Shown here: piece after piece, positions 46,181 to 57,029 of the stretch
Numbering within the stretch: position 1 is the first letter of the stretch
Layout: the number at the start of each line of letters is the position of its first letter
Assembly: GCF_022201045.2 (NCBI RefSeq)
Contig: NC_068563.1
Coordinates: 558,001 to 622,000 of the forward strand
Reading direction: 5' to 3'
Length of the DNA: 64,000 nucleotides
DNA from: Citrus sinensis
Lineage: Eukaryota > Streptophyta > Magnoliopsida > Sapindales > Rutaceae
Program-made: the position numbers and the translations under genes
The notes under the pieces: generated by a model
Databases searched by the model: none
What the model saw: the letters and a program-made list of their open reading frames with translations, nothing else
What the model was told of the DNA's origin: nothing

Positions 46181-47149
46181 AACTTTTAGACTCTATTATA
46201 ATCTATAAATATATGTATTTAAATTCTTAGTAGACCTCATATTGTAACATATCTGTAGATATTATAATAATTTAATTTCTTTTTGGTTTCTATAGACAAA
46301 GAATCAAAGAAATTTTATAATTTAATATTTGTCATAGAGAATGCTTAGAATGTGGGAAATATTAATTATAAAATATTGAAGAAAGTTATTATCCATAATC
46401 TGTTTTATTGCTAGCTATCATAGTTTTGTCCTTTATATTAACTTCAATTGCTAGATGCTTTCAATAAAAGATATATTACTTCAATGATTTCACATGATGG
46501 ATAGATTAAAAGATACTCTAAATCTCTTTTACATTTTTATATTTCAGGGAAAAATCGCAATAATATAAACTGAAAGATTCCCCTTTGTTTAATTTAATAT
46601 GTATATGGTCTTGAAATAAGAGCCAGAAAATATGAATACAATAAAAAAAAAAAAAGCAAAGGGTTCTTGAGGTTTTTTTTGTTGTTTTTGAGTCAAACCA
46701 AAGTTACAAAGTAATCAATTTTTTAAGTGAATTTTTTATATATATTTTCTTTATCACATTTCTTTATATTTTCTTTTATACAAAGAGTATTGACGAATTC
46801 AAAGAAGTACTGCTATCTATGTGATGAATTCTTTTTGCAAATCCCTTGTTTCCATTCTACCACATATAGCATATATTTTTCATTTATTATAGGTCTAGTT
46901 AATTACACCGGCGGCTTAAGAATGGACAAAATTAGACAACTGCCTAATTAATATACAACTTGTGGAAACATTGGAAAATGTCAATTCTACGGTCAATCTT
47001 TAGTGTGGATTTTTTCCTCTTACAAAACATTAATTATGTACGCATTTGTATTTTGTGAATGAAAACATCACGACAGAAGGAAATAACTAAAATTTACAAC
47101 TTGCTAAATATCTATTATGTAATAATTAATAATCATAGACTTGGGCTTT
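46181..47149. other. Gene-free AT-rich spacer
   Basis: No supported gene or recognised repeat. Confidence 0.4.
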
Positions 47150-47163
47150 TTTTTTTTTGTGTT

Positions 47164-47186
47164 GGGGGGGGGGGGGGGGGGGGGGG
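47164..47186. repeat. Poly-G tract (more than 20 G)
   Basis: An uninterrupted G run after TTTTGTGTTG. The paralogous segment at 51.8 kb has only GTTGGCGCC here, so the run is an expansion or an assembly artefact. Confidence 0.9.
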
Positions 47187-47674
47187 ATTTTGGTGGTTGT
47201 TGAGACTTGAGAGATTGAAACTGTTTGACAAACTTGAGTTGTAATGCTTTTTTTCTCTAGAAATTAATCAAACCAATGGGCTTTAATCAACTTCCCTTTG
47301 AAAATCGAGTTGAGTATCTTTCATCAATATTTTAATCAAGTTCTTGCGTCTCGCTCTCACATGTTTGATTAAATTTCCATGGCAAAATTGTGCAGCCAAA
47401 AACAAGGTTGGTTGATGCGATCTTAGAATTTTTTCGGGAAAAATGATTAAATGAAGCAGCCTCTTCTGTTGTCTTTTATTTTTACGAAAGAGAGTTGCAT
47501 GTAATATTTGAAGGACAACGGCCAACGTTGAAATCAATTACTAATGTTTTTAAACCGCAACATGGAAATCAGCAGAGATGCTTCCTTTCAAACTTTTTTA
47601 ACATTTATTTACCAGCCGCGTGAGCCACATGTTTAATTTATCTTTTTTTTTGCTCTTTTAATCACAAGTTCACA

Positions 47675-48020
47675 GCCACTTGGGCCTGTGGTCCGGTGGT
47701 GAACCATTACCCTTAAAGTTAAGCATGACTATGAGGGCAATGGTTCGAATCCCCACGAACTCAAACTCCCTCAATTAATTATAATTGTATGGAGATTGTT
47801 TATAACGTCTTTCTCCCTTGCGAAATGCGAGTGGAGTCGAGACATCCCTCTCCCTTTAGGAATATTTGGCTGGGCATGTACTTCATAGAATAAAAATGTA
47901 ATAATGTAAGTCCCAGGTATATATCTGATTGTAAATATCAGTGCAATGATATGTTGTCATTTGTAAATATCTCTGTGTAATACAATAACCTGATGCTTAA
48001 TCAGTTTAAAAAAAAAAAAA
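47675..48020 (+). mobile_element. tRNA-derived SINE, family 1, copy 3
   Basis: Starts GCCACTTGGGCCTG, has A-box-like TGGTCCGGTGGTG and B box GGTTCGAATCC (fits GGTTCGANTCC), a body without the duplication seen in copy 2, and an A-rich end. Target duplications AATCACAAGTTCACA (15 bases) lie at 47,660-47,674 and 48,021-48,035. The empty site is visible in the duplicated segment near 52,330. Confidence 0.93.
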
Positions 48021-48172
48021 AATCACAAGTTCACAAGTTGGAACCTTAGTTTAGAAAATGGCTACATTAAATTTTTGCTATACTTTTTCTAATCACAAGT
48101 GGGTGTTTTTAGACCATGACTTGACTACATGAAAATTTATTTTGATTTTTGTTATTTGTAATCTCAACTCTT

Positions 48173-49166
48173 ATGGGGTTGGTTATTTTGGACTATATTG
48201 ACCCACCGTACATATTAGAGCGACTAAAATGGGTAGGCAGATTGTGTTCGTTTCGTGTTTGTTTTATGTCTTATTAAATTTAAGTCAATTTAAGTCAATT
48301 TAAAAATAATTTATTTAATAATCGTGTCAAAATATTGAGATCTAAATCCAACACAAAAAATAAATGGATTACCCAATAATTTGTTTAATATCTACAAATT
48401 TAACAAGTGTCACACACACACACACCCCAAAATATTAAACATTTATAATATTAAAATTTTAATTATATATATATATGTAAATAATATTACACATCAATAT
48501 AATAAAATATACATATATACCAATATTTTACACACTTACACTATTAAAATTCTAAATTTATCTAAAAATTTTATAAATAAAACATTATGTATATATCTAT
48601 CCTTCCAAAAAAAAAAATTGAAAAGCGAGAATTATATCCAATATTTGATTTTTAGTGACAAAAATTTAGAAATTAATTTTTTTAAAAATATAATTATGTC
48701 ATTAGTCTGGTAAAAAAGTCAAGAACTTTAAATCTAACCTGATACAGGAAAAAATCGTGTCGACTCAAATTCAATTCATTTAATAATCATGTCAAATTTG
48801 ACGATCCATACTCATTCATCGGGTAATATGATTTTGTCAAATTTTCTAGCTCTGACACGTATCCGGCATGATGCGGATGCGGATCTAGATCCAACCGAAT
48901 TCGCAAATCCGGATCCGGATTGTTAAGTAAGTGGTTATTGGGAAAAAAAACCAAAAACAAAGCAATTCGCTCGCTGAATCCCTAACACCCGGCTACTATA
49001 ACTGCTGCACCGTCGCCGGAGCTGCTAGATGTTCATGTTCCCGCGCTTGAATGCTGCTCTCACGCCGCCGTTAGTTTCTGTTTGTTGGGAGGGGATAGGC
49101 ATAGACTCTGATAAGAAGAAAGGAGGGAGCTCCGCACGACAATAAAAATCCAGATAAAATTATAAA
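48173..49166. other. Upstream region of the TRF-like gene
   Basis: AT-rich with a small CA repeat near 48,411 and many TATA runs. The last 300 bases are more GC-rich and likely hold the promoter and 5' UTR. A short inverted CGGAT-rich stretch (CGGATGCGGATC ... GGATCCGGAT) lies at 48,865-48,925. Confidence 0.4.
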
Positions 49167-51544
49167 ATGGACGAAGACATCTCACGGTGGGTGATCGAAT
49201 TCCTGCTTCGAAATTCACCGTCCGATCAACTAATCAACAGAATCCTCGCGATTATCCCCATTTCAAACAACAACAATTTCCGTTTAAAGAAAACCCTCCT
49301 CCTCCGTTCTATACAATCCCAACTCTCCTCGGACGGAGACGCTTCGCTCTCCAAAACGATTTTAGAAAATCTGAAAGCAGTCCGAGATTTGGATGAGAAA
49401 GAGGGGATCGCTATCACGAGGTCGATGGAAGCGGCGATTCGGGATGCTGCCGAGAATACTCAAAACGACGACGCCTTGCGCCAAGTGGTTAAAACTTATT
49501 TAGAAGAAGCGTGGGCCAGCATGGGGCCCACTTTTTTAGAATTGGCTGCAGCGGGGGGAAGAGGGAGAGCCCATGTAGAAACCGAAGACAAAGAGAAAGG
49601 CAAAGGTAGCTTTTTTGTATTTAATCTTTCATTTCTTTGTTTTCAAATTTTTGATAAACTCATAGCAGTGTCTGATTCTTTGATTTTGAGGTGAAATTAA
49701 AAAAAATAAAATACACTTCACTTGGACTGCTGCTTGTTATTGATATGGTTTGTTGTTACATCTAAACTAAGCATGCATGCCTTGTTTTAGGAATTCGGAA
49801 GGAAAATGTGCAGCCTAAGCGCAAGCACGTTGCTTCCCATAGACGCGCAAGGGGACCAGTTAGGATTATTGACAGTGAGGACTTGAGCTCAGATGAGCCG
49901 TGTAGTCAATATGATACCTTGCCCACCCCAGAAGTTAATAAAGTTCAAGAAGCACTTAAGTCCAGTTCTTTGGAGTTGCAAGCTATTGTAACGGACCCTC
50001 TTCCTGATGCTTTACGCCAGGCTGAGGCTGTGGTGTCTGGCATGGCCAGAGCAAATCAGATTCCTGAACCTTCTGTGGGGAGGGAGACTAATGTGGATAA
50101 ACCTGTGTTGAATCCATCTGTTGATGCTCATTTGGAACCTCTCCAAGCTAACCAGGGCAATCGTAAAGATGAATCTTGTAGTCATCAGAGTAACGTGCCT
50201 AAATCCAGCTTGATGGAAAGGAATAGTACTGCCCACGCCTATGAGGTGCTTATTTGTTGTTTGTTTTTGTTATCTTCAATTTGTGTGGCTAAGGCTAACA
50301 TATTGTGTCTTACAGATGACGTCTGTAATTTTCCATTATATTTCATAGTGGTTGCTGTCATCTGTTTCCTTTGTCTATTTTACATGACTTAAATTCTTCC
50401 TGCTTGTTAGCACAAGTATGCTGTATATCTGCTTTTTCCTGAAGAGTGTGTTTTTCTACCTTTTTTACCTTGCTTGAGAGATGTAGATCAGTTTTGTTTG
50501 ATTGGCAAAATATGGATAAGTAGATTAAGCAAGTTCAGACAATGAATCTTTCCTGTTTTATTGTTGAACAGCCCTTTTATTTATTTATTATTTTTTAATT
50601 CATATTGACATGGAAATGCTGTAAACTTCTATTTTACAATCTGTTTGGCCCACGAAGTTGTCAAGAATATTATGTTTAATTCTTTGCTTGGATCAATATT
50701 TTTTTAATTTTTTGGTCTATATTATGTCTAAGTGTGTCTATCATCATGGGCTTTTTTTGTAGTGGGATGATTCAATTGATGAAGAGCCATCCAATCAAGG
50801 GAATAGATTTCACTTACCTAGTCCAAAGAGAAAGGCTGTATCACCATTGAAGAATCATGATGTCACCAAACTTGCCAGAAGGAGAAAGAAGAAGAAGTGG
50901 AGTCTTGAGGAAGAAGATGCTTTAAGGAAGGGCGTGGAACAGTATGTGATTCTCTTAAGGAAAACCTTTGAAAAATCTAGACTTCTTACTCATTTGAGTT
51001 TGATATATTCTATTTAACCAAGTGCATTGCACATACATCCCCAGTTGATTCTGTGCATCAGTGTATTTTGTGGGAGTCAGTGAGGTGGGTGGGATTGTGA
51101 TGCCTGTCTTGTCTGCAAACTAAAGAGAAATAGGACTTTTTTAGATCATAGGGAGACTCATTGAAGTTTAGTGCTCTTGCTTCTATGCAAATAGTGGAGC
51201 TAAAAATATTTTGACCAGTTTATTTCTTCTTTTCCCATTCTGATTCTTTTTATTCCCTATGATGAAGGTTTGGTAAAGGAAACTGGAAGCTCATTTTAAA
51301 ATCCAACCCCGGAGCATTTGATGAGAGAACTGAGGTGATTTTGCTGTATACTGATTTGCAGTGGCGTTTATTTACTTTTTTGGGTTGAATTGTACTTTTA
51401 ATTGACGTAAAACCTAACTTTGTTTCAGGTTGATTTGAAGGACAAGTGGAGGAACATGACACGTTATTCTTTTTATTGACGTAAAACTCAACTTTGTTTC
51501 AGGTTGATTTGAAGGACAAGTGGAGGAACGTGATGCGTTATTGA
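49167..51544 (+). CDS. TRF-like single-Myb (telobox) DNA-binding protein with two alternative last exons
   Basis: Exons 49,167-49,605, 49,791-50,245, 50,763-50,941 and 51,268-51,334, then either 51,429-51,479 or 51,503-51,544; frame is kept at all joints. The first option gives 396 residues. The N-terminus MDEDISRWVIEFLLRNSPSDQ is typical of plant TRF-like (TRFL) proteins. The middle is acidic and probably disordered. A Lys/Arg tract (RRRKKKKW) leads into one C-terminal Myb repeat (KKWSLEEEDALRKGVEQFGKGNW ... VDLKDKWRN), whose third helix is the telobox motif that reads plant telomere repeats TTTAGGG. The family binds telomeric DNA in the nucleus; this protein's own role is inferred. The last exon with its acceptor and part of its intron is duplicated in tandem (period 74 bases), ending the protein in NMTRYSFY or NVMRY. 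Confidence 0.88.
51395..51542 (+). repeat. 74-bp tandem duplication of the last exon of the TRF-like gene
   Basis: Two units, about 51,395-51,468 and 51,469-51,542, each with TTGACGTAAAAC, the acceptor AACTTTGTTTCAG and the exon sequence GTTGATTTGAAGGACAAGTG. Exon portions differ at only a few bases (AACATGACACG versus AACGTGATGCG). Confidence 0.95.
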
Positions 51545-51784
51545 TACTTGTAACTAAGGTTTGCTCTTGTGTGCATTATTTGCTTAAATGTATTGTAAAG
51601 CCATCTGTATCTTGATACCACTTTGATGTTTCCTACCCACGATCATACATTTTCCCTGGATTCAGGGTTTTGCGGATTCGTAGAGGAAATGCCATTGTTA
51701 TTATTTTGGGGGAGTTTCCTCTTTATGACTCTTTTAAGCATGTACTATAGCAATGTGATGAATTCAAATATTGACTTTTGACTT

Positions 51785-52462
51785 TTTGTTTTTTTGTTGG
51801 CGCCTTTTCTGTGGTTGTTCAGAGATTGAAAACTGTTTTGTTCGGTTTAAGTGTCTGACAAAACTTGAGTCGTAATGCTTCCCTTCCCCCCCTCCTCTTC
51901 TCTTCCCCACCCAGCCCCAAAGTGATTAACCAAACCAATGAAATTTAATCAATTGCAACAATCCACTTTCATAATTCAGTTCCGTATCTTTCGGAAAATT
52001 TAAGTTCTTGTGTCTCACTCTCTCTCGCTTTTAGCTTTTATTTTTATTTTTATTTTAAATAAACATAAATTGTGCAGCCAAACAAATGGTTGGTGGCTAT
52101 TTTAAAATATCTCGATTTCGAACTTAATTACTAATGAAGCAGCCTCTTTGTTGTCTTTTATGAAAGAAAGCGGCATGTAATATTTGAAGAACAAACATTG
52201 AAATCAATTGGTCAATTTCTGACTGCAAAATGAAATCAACAGATACGCTTCCTTTCAGACCTCATTTTTTATTTACTTACCAGCTGCATAAGCCACGTGT
52301 TTAATTTTTTTCTTTTATTTTACTCACAATTTCAGAAGTGGGTATTCAGTTTAGAAAATGGCTACATCAAATTTTCTTTTTTCTTTTTCTAATCACAAGC
52401 GGGTATTTAATTTAGACCATGACTTGGCTACATGAAAATTTAATTTGATTTTTGTTTTTGTT
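51785..52462. repeat. Flanking segmental duplication, copy B
   Basis: Downstream counterpart of 47,150-48,172, without the SINE and the poly-G tract. Immediately downstream of the TRF-like gene. No coding potential seen. Confidence 0.8.
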
Positions 52463-52649
52463 TTCCCTAAGCATAAGGGTTTACTTTAGACCAGGGCTAC
52501 ATGAAACTTGCATATCCCGACTGGACCGATTGCCATTCCTATTTGTCAGCTGATGTTAAAATGTTTTAACTTTTACAAACGTAATTTACATAGTTCTTTT
52601 ATTTTTTAATCTTTCTCTTTGGCAGTGGAAACTGGATAATGCTTCAGGA

Positions 52650-52990
52650 ACATCCCAGCTGACAAAACTTGGTAGAATTTTTCAATCGATTGACTTTAAT
52701 TATTCAAATCAGTTGGTTTAACAAATCGCAATGTTCTAAATTCTTGCCTCACGATATTTTACCATGATTATAATCAATAGAAAAATAAAAATGGTGCAAT
52801 CAAGAGGTCCTAAACTCTTCACATACACATAATTTTAGCAGCCTCTTTTACTTTTAATGTGCAAGTTACTGCAATTAACCTCGAAGAATTTTAAAGAGCA
52901 ACGACTGAAACCAAATAGTCAATTTTCTAACAGAAAAAGATTTCATCAGCATGCAATCTTGGTTTATTCTTTCCAAATTTGTCATCTATA
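52650..52990. repeat. Probable third, diverged copy of the flanking segment
   Basis: Shares GCAGCCTCTTT, GTGCA(A/G)(T/C)CAA, an AAATTCTTG...CTCAC stretch and AATAGTCAATTTTCTAACAG with copy B in the same order, but with many differences. Confidence 0.45.
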
Positions 52991-53690
52991 ATTTTTTTGC
53001 TAATTAGGAATTTTATGAAAAGGAAAACAAGCATTAATTTATGTTGCTGGCTACCTTCGGTCTAAACTTATTTTATATTTATCTACCATATGAAAAATCA
53101 TATTCATACGATTTGTATAATTGTATTTGGTAGAGAACATAATCTTTTAATTAAAGGAGATTATATAATAATTAAAGATTGGTTGCTTCGGTATAAGCTT
53201 TTTGTTGATTAATAAATAATTTTCTTGTAAATTAGTCCTCAAGGATGGGAAAGCGATCTTTCGCATTTAAAATATCGATAATGATTCGAATGAGTTTCAA
53301 ACAAAGATGTTTGAATTTGCAACTCCCTCAACATTCACACTTTTCTCTTTTTCTTTTTTCTTTTTTCTTTTTAATTCACTTATTTTAGATTTTTATTGCT
53401 AATTGTATATAGGATGGAAAAAAAGTGCTATATGGGGTGTTTCCAATTAATTAATTAATTAATGGGGAAAAAGTTTAGATCACAAAAAAGTTGATAAAAT
53501 TTTTTTTTCTATGAAATTAATTGAAGTATAATAATTTGTGTGGACCATTTACAAGATTTTCGTGATCATCTGATGATCAACTCAACAACTGCAAGCCAAT
53601 AACTGCTGGCTATTAGTGTGATCATGATGAAAATCATTATGAGATAATGAGCATTTAGTAATAGCTATAGAATTAAGCAAAGCTTCCTTC
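52991..53690. other. Gene-free spacer
   Basis: AT-rich; no gene or repeat recognised. Confidence 0.35.
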
Positions 53691-53715
53691 AAGTTTCTAT
53701 CAACACATCCTCGAG

Positions 53716-54023
53716 TCAAAGTCTCAAAGAGACTGCATACTTAATGAACATTGCATCAAATGGTAATGTGATTGGTTCATTGCTTGGCAAGCCAAATTCT
53801 TCTTCAGACATATTCAAGAGTTCTTGAAATATTTAGTTGTTAAGGTGTGGAATGGAGAACACCAACTGGCTTTGATCAGCTGTGTAAACAACAAAATGAC
53901 CCTTTTCCGCTACTGATGAATTGTTGAATCTTGAAAATGAAATTTTTTTTCCTCTTTGAGGGTAGCTAGTCTTTGCCATTTTTCTTTTCCTCTTTGATGA
54001 ACTTTCTTGGAGATGATCATCAT
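53716..54023 (-). pseudogene. Dead SAUR (small auxin-up RNA) gene
   Basis: On the minus strand MMIISKKVHQRGKEKWQRLA begins a SAUR-like protein with the core VAEKGHFVVYTADQ, SIPHLNN and MSEEEFGLPSNEPITLPFDAMF. A TAA follows SIPHLNN in the middle of the domain, and the C-terminal part hits another stop after YAVSLRL. The basic N-terminus is also altered compared with the KLIKMAKKWQ of its neighbours. A TATA box remains upstream. It is a close relative of the SAUR at 56,164. Confidence 0.85.
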
Positions 54024-54089
54024 GTTGTGTTAGGAGATTTAGTTCTTCAAGAGTCTGAGTTGAGCAGAAAGCAATGCAATGCCGTTGGC

Positions 54090-54097
54090 TTTATATA
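54090..54097 (-). promoter_or_regulatory. TATA box upstream of the dead SAUR gene
   Basis: The minus strand reads TATATAAAGCC about 67 bases upstream of the pseudogene ATG. Confidence 0.5.
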
Positions 54098-54990
54098 ACT
54101 AAAATTCTTTTGCATGTAGGGTTCTATTTGTAAGGCTTCTTGGGTGCATATTCACGTGCTGATTGGGAGACTAAAGGCGTCGCCGGCCATGAGTTTTTGA
54201 ATCTTCATTGCTTGGTGAGTCTATGAGAGCCACAAAATTGAGACAAGCCTGATCTGATCAACCGGCTATTTCATTAACGAGTGTCATGTAGAACTACTTC
54301 CATTTGGCAAGGGAAAATGATTTGGCATAGATTCATTATAGACTGTTGGCCCCAAGCCCCCGACATGTTCCGAGTGAACTCCCAAACAAGAGTTGCATAT
54401 AGGTTCAAATTATTTTAAAGAGTTTATTTCTTGCAAGTCACCGTTTGGACAGCAGAATCTGCTGATTCAAGTGATATGGATCACGCAATTCTATTAGCTT
54501 TCTGTCTCTTAACCAACCAGAAAGTAAAAGCTAGAGGGCAAAAGTGATTGATGATTAGGCGTATGAACTTGTTGGTCATTTGCTTCCAAGGTCAAGTATG
54601 GGACAAGTTTATGTATAGGGCAATGCCATATGTATGCTCATTAATCTTCACGACTTTTAGCACATGTTTTGTTTATTGGTCCGTTCTGTAGACATCAGGA
54701 GTTGTTATTCCCTCTGATGTTTGCAAAAATATTGGACCCATCGCAATGTGAGGCTATTTGCAAATTCCATGGATATTCTCTGGGTATGTTCCATTTTGAT
54801 TTGTTGACTTTCCAGTAGAACCTAACGTGTCATGGCGCTGAGTTCCAAACAACATCACATGATTTTGCATCTAATGTGACTTATCATAAGAAAAGCTGCA
54901 TGTGATGGAAAAATCTTCAGCCATTAGAGTATCTAACAAGCACATTTCTGGTTATTTGATTACTCAGGCAAAGAAGCTTTCTTCAACAGC
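54098..54990. other. Divergent spacer between dead SAUR and SAUR (+)
   Basis: Should hold the promoter of the plus-strand SAUR. No convincing TATA box lies within 100 bases of its ATG. Confidence 0.35.
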
Positions 54991-55371
54991 ATGCTCAGTG
55001 CCAAGAAGCTCATGAAAATGGCAACAAAGTGGCAGAGGCAGCTGAAATTGGAAGAAAAAAGAACTCTGTTACAGCGTTCAAAAAGTTTTATCAATTCAAA
55101 CACCTCACCAGCAGTGGCTGACAAGGATCATTTTGTTGCGTGCACTATGGATAATAGGCGTTTAGTGATTCCAGTTCCGTATCTTTACAGTGACATCTTC
55201 AGAGAACTCTTGAGAATGTCCGAGGAGGAGTTTGGGTTGCCGAAAGATGGCCTTATAATGTTCCCATGTGATTCTTTCTTCCTGGAGTATGTTGTAAGTA
55301 CCTCTTGCAGGTCGTTGTCATCATCTTTACATCAAGGGCTGTGGAACAAGCATGTACTTGTTTCTAATTGA
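54991..55371 (+). CDS. SAUR-like auxin-responsive protein
   Basis: Intronless, 126 residues, starting MLSAKKLMKMATKWQRQ, the standard SAUR start in this subgroup. The core includes VADKDHFVACTMDNRRLVIPVPYLYSDIFRELL, then MSEEEFGLPKDGLIMFPCD and FLEYVVS. The usual KGHF(V/A)VY is DHFVACT here, a deviation in the conserved core. After the VVS position the C-terminus (TSCRSLSSSLHQGLW) differs from SAURs that continue LIQRG. SAURs are small, short-lived proteins that promote cell expansion, often by inhibiting PP2C.D phosphatases; this role is inherited from the family. It is the only plus-strand member in the cluster. Confidence 0.88.
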   Translation: MLSAKKLMKMATKWQRQLKLEEKRTLLQRSKSFINSNTSPAVADKDHFVACTMDNRRLVIPVPYLYSDIFRELLRMSEEEFGLPKDGLIMFPCDSFFLEYVVSTSCRSLSSSLHQGLWNKHVLVSN

Positions 55372-56163
55372 ATAATTGTCCAAAATTACATTTTTGAGAT
55401 TGTACAGAAGGTTTTTGGGATAAATAAGAAGTTTCAATATCTTTGTACTACTTTTTGTAAATAATTAATATGGTAAATTTGATTATAAGTAACATACTAA
55501 CATCAATAAAAGAAGCAATCTCATGTGACATGTTGCGAAGGAGGTCCAACTTCTCTGGCAAAATAACTACGTCCAAAGCAATCTCATTCATTACAGCCTT
55601 TTCCGAATGATTTTTTCTTCTCAACGAATCATGTCCACATAAAAGAGCTCCCGCATATAAATGAAGAATCTGCTAACTCTGGCATGATAGAGTTTGCAGA
55701 GACCTGTCGTTTGTTCACTTTAGGGTCATTATATTTCACTTATTTTTGAACCAAATGGTGTAGTTTAATATTTTTTACTGCTAGAAAAAAATACAAACTT
55801 GATATGATGACATGAAACCATATACAATAGTATCATATCTACTTCCTTTGTTTCTAATTCCAAGGATTTTCTTTTGTTTCCTGTGCCACGATCTTGTTGA
55901 CCTATGTATGTTTTCACCTTTATGAAGGCATATATGAATAGAAATATGTCTTTTCTTCTGGATTTGCTGAAATTTTTCAGATTGCTTGATTTATTTTAGC
56001 TTGCCTTTTCTTTTTTGTTAGATACTGGTAACAAAAAGGCCTTCATAATCTTAACTATTTAGATTTAGCAGAAACCGGACGAATTTGAGAAAATCTCCGT
56101 GTATGTTCATTAAGATTAACAACTATCAAGCTATAACTTTGTATTACAAAAAGTAAATTTGCT
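55372..56163. other. Convergent spacer between two SAUR genes
   Basis: 3' flanks of the plus-strand and minus-strand SAURs. No other feature recognised. Confidence 0.4.
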
Positions 56164-56607
56164 TTAAAAGCTGCAAATGAATGAATGTTGGTTGCTATGC
56201 TCCTGATGGATGAACGAAGATGGTAAACAGCGAGTAGTAGTTAAGGACATTAGCAATGCCTTCTCTACATCTTTTGCTGCACCTCTCTGTATCAAAGAGA
56301 CTACATACTCCATGAAAACTGCATCACATGGCAACGTGATAGGTCCACAGCTTGGCAGTCCAAATTCATCTTCTGCCATTTTAAAGAGCTCTCTGATGAC
56401 ATTGTTTTTAAGATATACCAAAGGAATAACAAAGCGTTTCTCATCGGTAGCGTACACAACAAAGTGACCCTTCTCACACACAGATGATGTGCTGCAGCTC
56501 TCTGCATCGACAGGCCCTGTTGCTGGGAATGAGATTCTTTTCTGCTTGCTAGCGGCCAGTTTCTGCCATTTCTTTGCCATTTTGATTAGCTTCTTTGGAC
56601 TAATCAT
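56164..56607 (-). CDS. SAUR-like auxin-responsive protein
   Basis: Intronless, 147 residues from MISPKKLIKMAKKWQKLAASKQ. The SAUR core is complete: CEKGHFVVYATDEKRFVIPLVYLKNNVIRELF, KMAEDEFGLPSCGPITLPCDAVFMEYVVSLIQRG, then KDVEKALLMSL and a short tail. The start agrees with the dead copy at 53.7-54.0 kb and with the plus-strand copy. Upstream on the minus strand a TATA box (56,722-56,730) and a TGTCTC auxin-response core (56,742-56,747) sit close together, which supports auxin-driven transcription by inference. No oddity in the frame. Confidence 0.93.
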   Translation of the reverse strand: MISPKKLIKMAKKWQKLAASKQKRISFPATGPVDAESCSTSSVCEKGHFVVYATDEKRFVIPLVYLKNNVIRELFKMAEDEFGLPSCGPITLPCDAVFMEYVVSLIQRGAAKDVEKALLMSLTTTRCLPSSFIHQEHSNQHSFICSF

Positions 56608-56721
56608 GTTGTTTCTTGTTTATTAGAAAGAAGATCCGGAGGCAAATGAGAGAAAGGACTACTGGATCTTGAAACTCTAAAATCCTGTGCTTGTTGGATA
56701 GAATGCTAAGGAAATGGGTTT

Positions 56722-56747
56722 GTTATATAGTCATAAATCTAGAGACA
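56722..56747 (-). promoter_or_regulatory. TATA box and TGTCTC auxin-response element of the SAUR gene
   Basis: The minus strand has TGTCTC at 56,747-56,742 and CTATATAAC at 56,730-56,722, about 115 bases upstream of the ATG. TGTCTC is the classical ARF-binding core first defined in SAUR and GH3 promoters. Confidence 0.55.
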
Positions 56748-57029
56748 GTCCCATTAATGTTGCGTCCCGTGTGCAGGGACATAAGGGAGGCAAAACCAAA
56801 TGATAGGAGGTCATGAATGGCTATCAAGGTGGAGCCTTCCATTGAACTATTTCACTCTATTCCTGCCTGCTGGTTTGATGGCATTCTGTCCCAACACTGC
56901 CAGTGGCTAAAAGTCTCAGACATTGTCAACCTACTTCATCATGTCAGCTATAACTGACTAATAAGTATGCAATGAAATTCATCTTTGTGATGTTGCACTA
57001 CAAATTTCATTTGGTTAAGCAATTTTTGT
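56748..57029. other. Upstream region of the minus-strand SAUR
   Basis: No gene or repeat recognised. Confidence 0.35.

Larger units (their letters stand above)
47150..48172. repeat. Flanking segmental duplication, copy A (holds SINE copy 3)
   Basis: Matches 51,785-52,462 in the same orientation once the SINE at 47,675-48,020 is removed. Shared landmarks include AAACTTGAGT(T/C)GTAATGC, GAAGCAGCCTC, GCATGTAATATTTGAAG, TTGAAATCAATT and GTTTAGAAAATGGCTACAT. It lies upstream of the TRF-like gene. No coding potential seen. Confidence 0.8.

Noticed and set aside
48381-48713. 110-residue open frame, Ile/Tyr/Asn-rich
   Set aside because: Translation of an AT-rich tandem-like stretch; no protein family resemblance.
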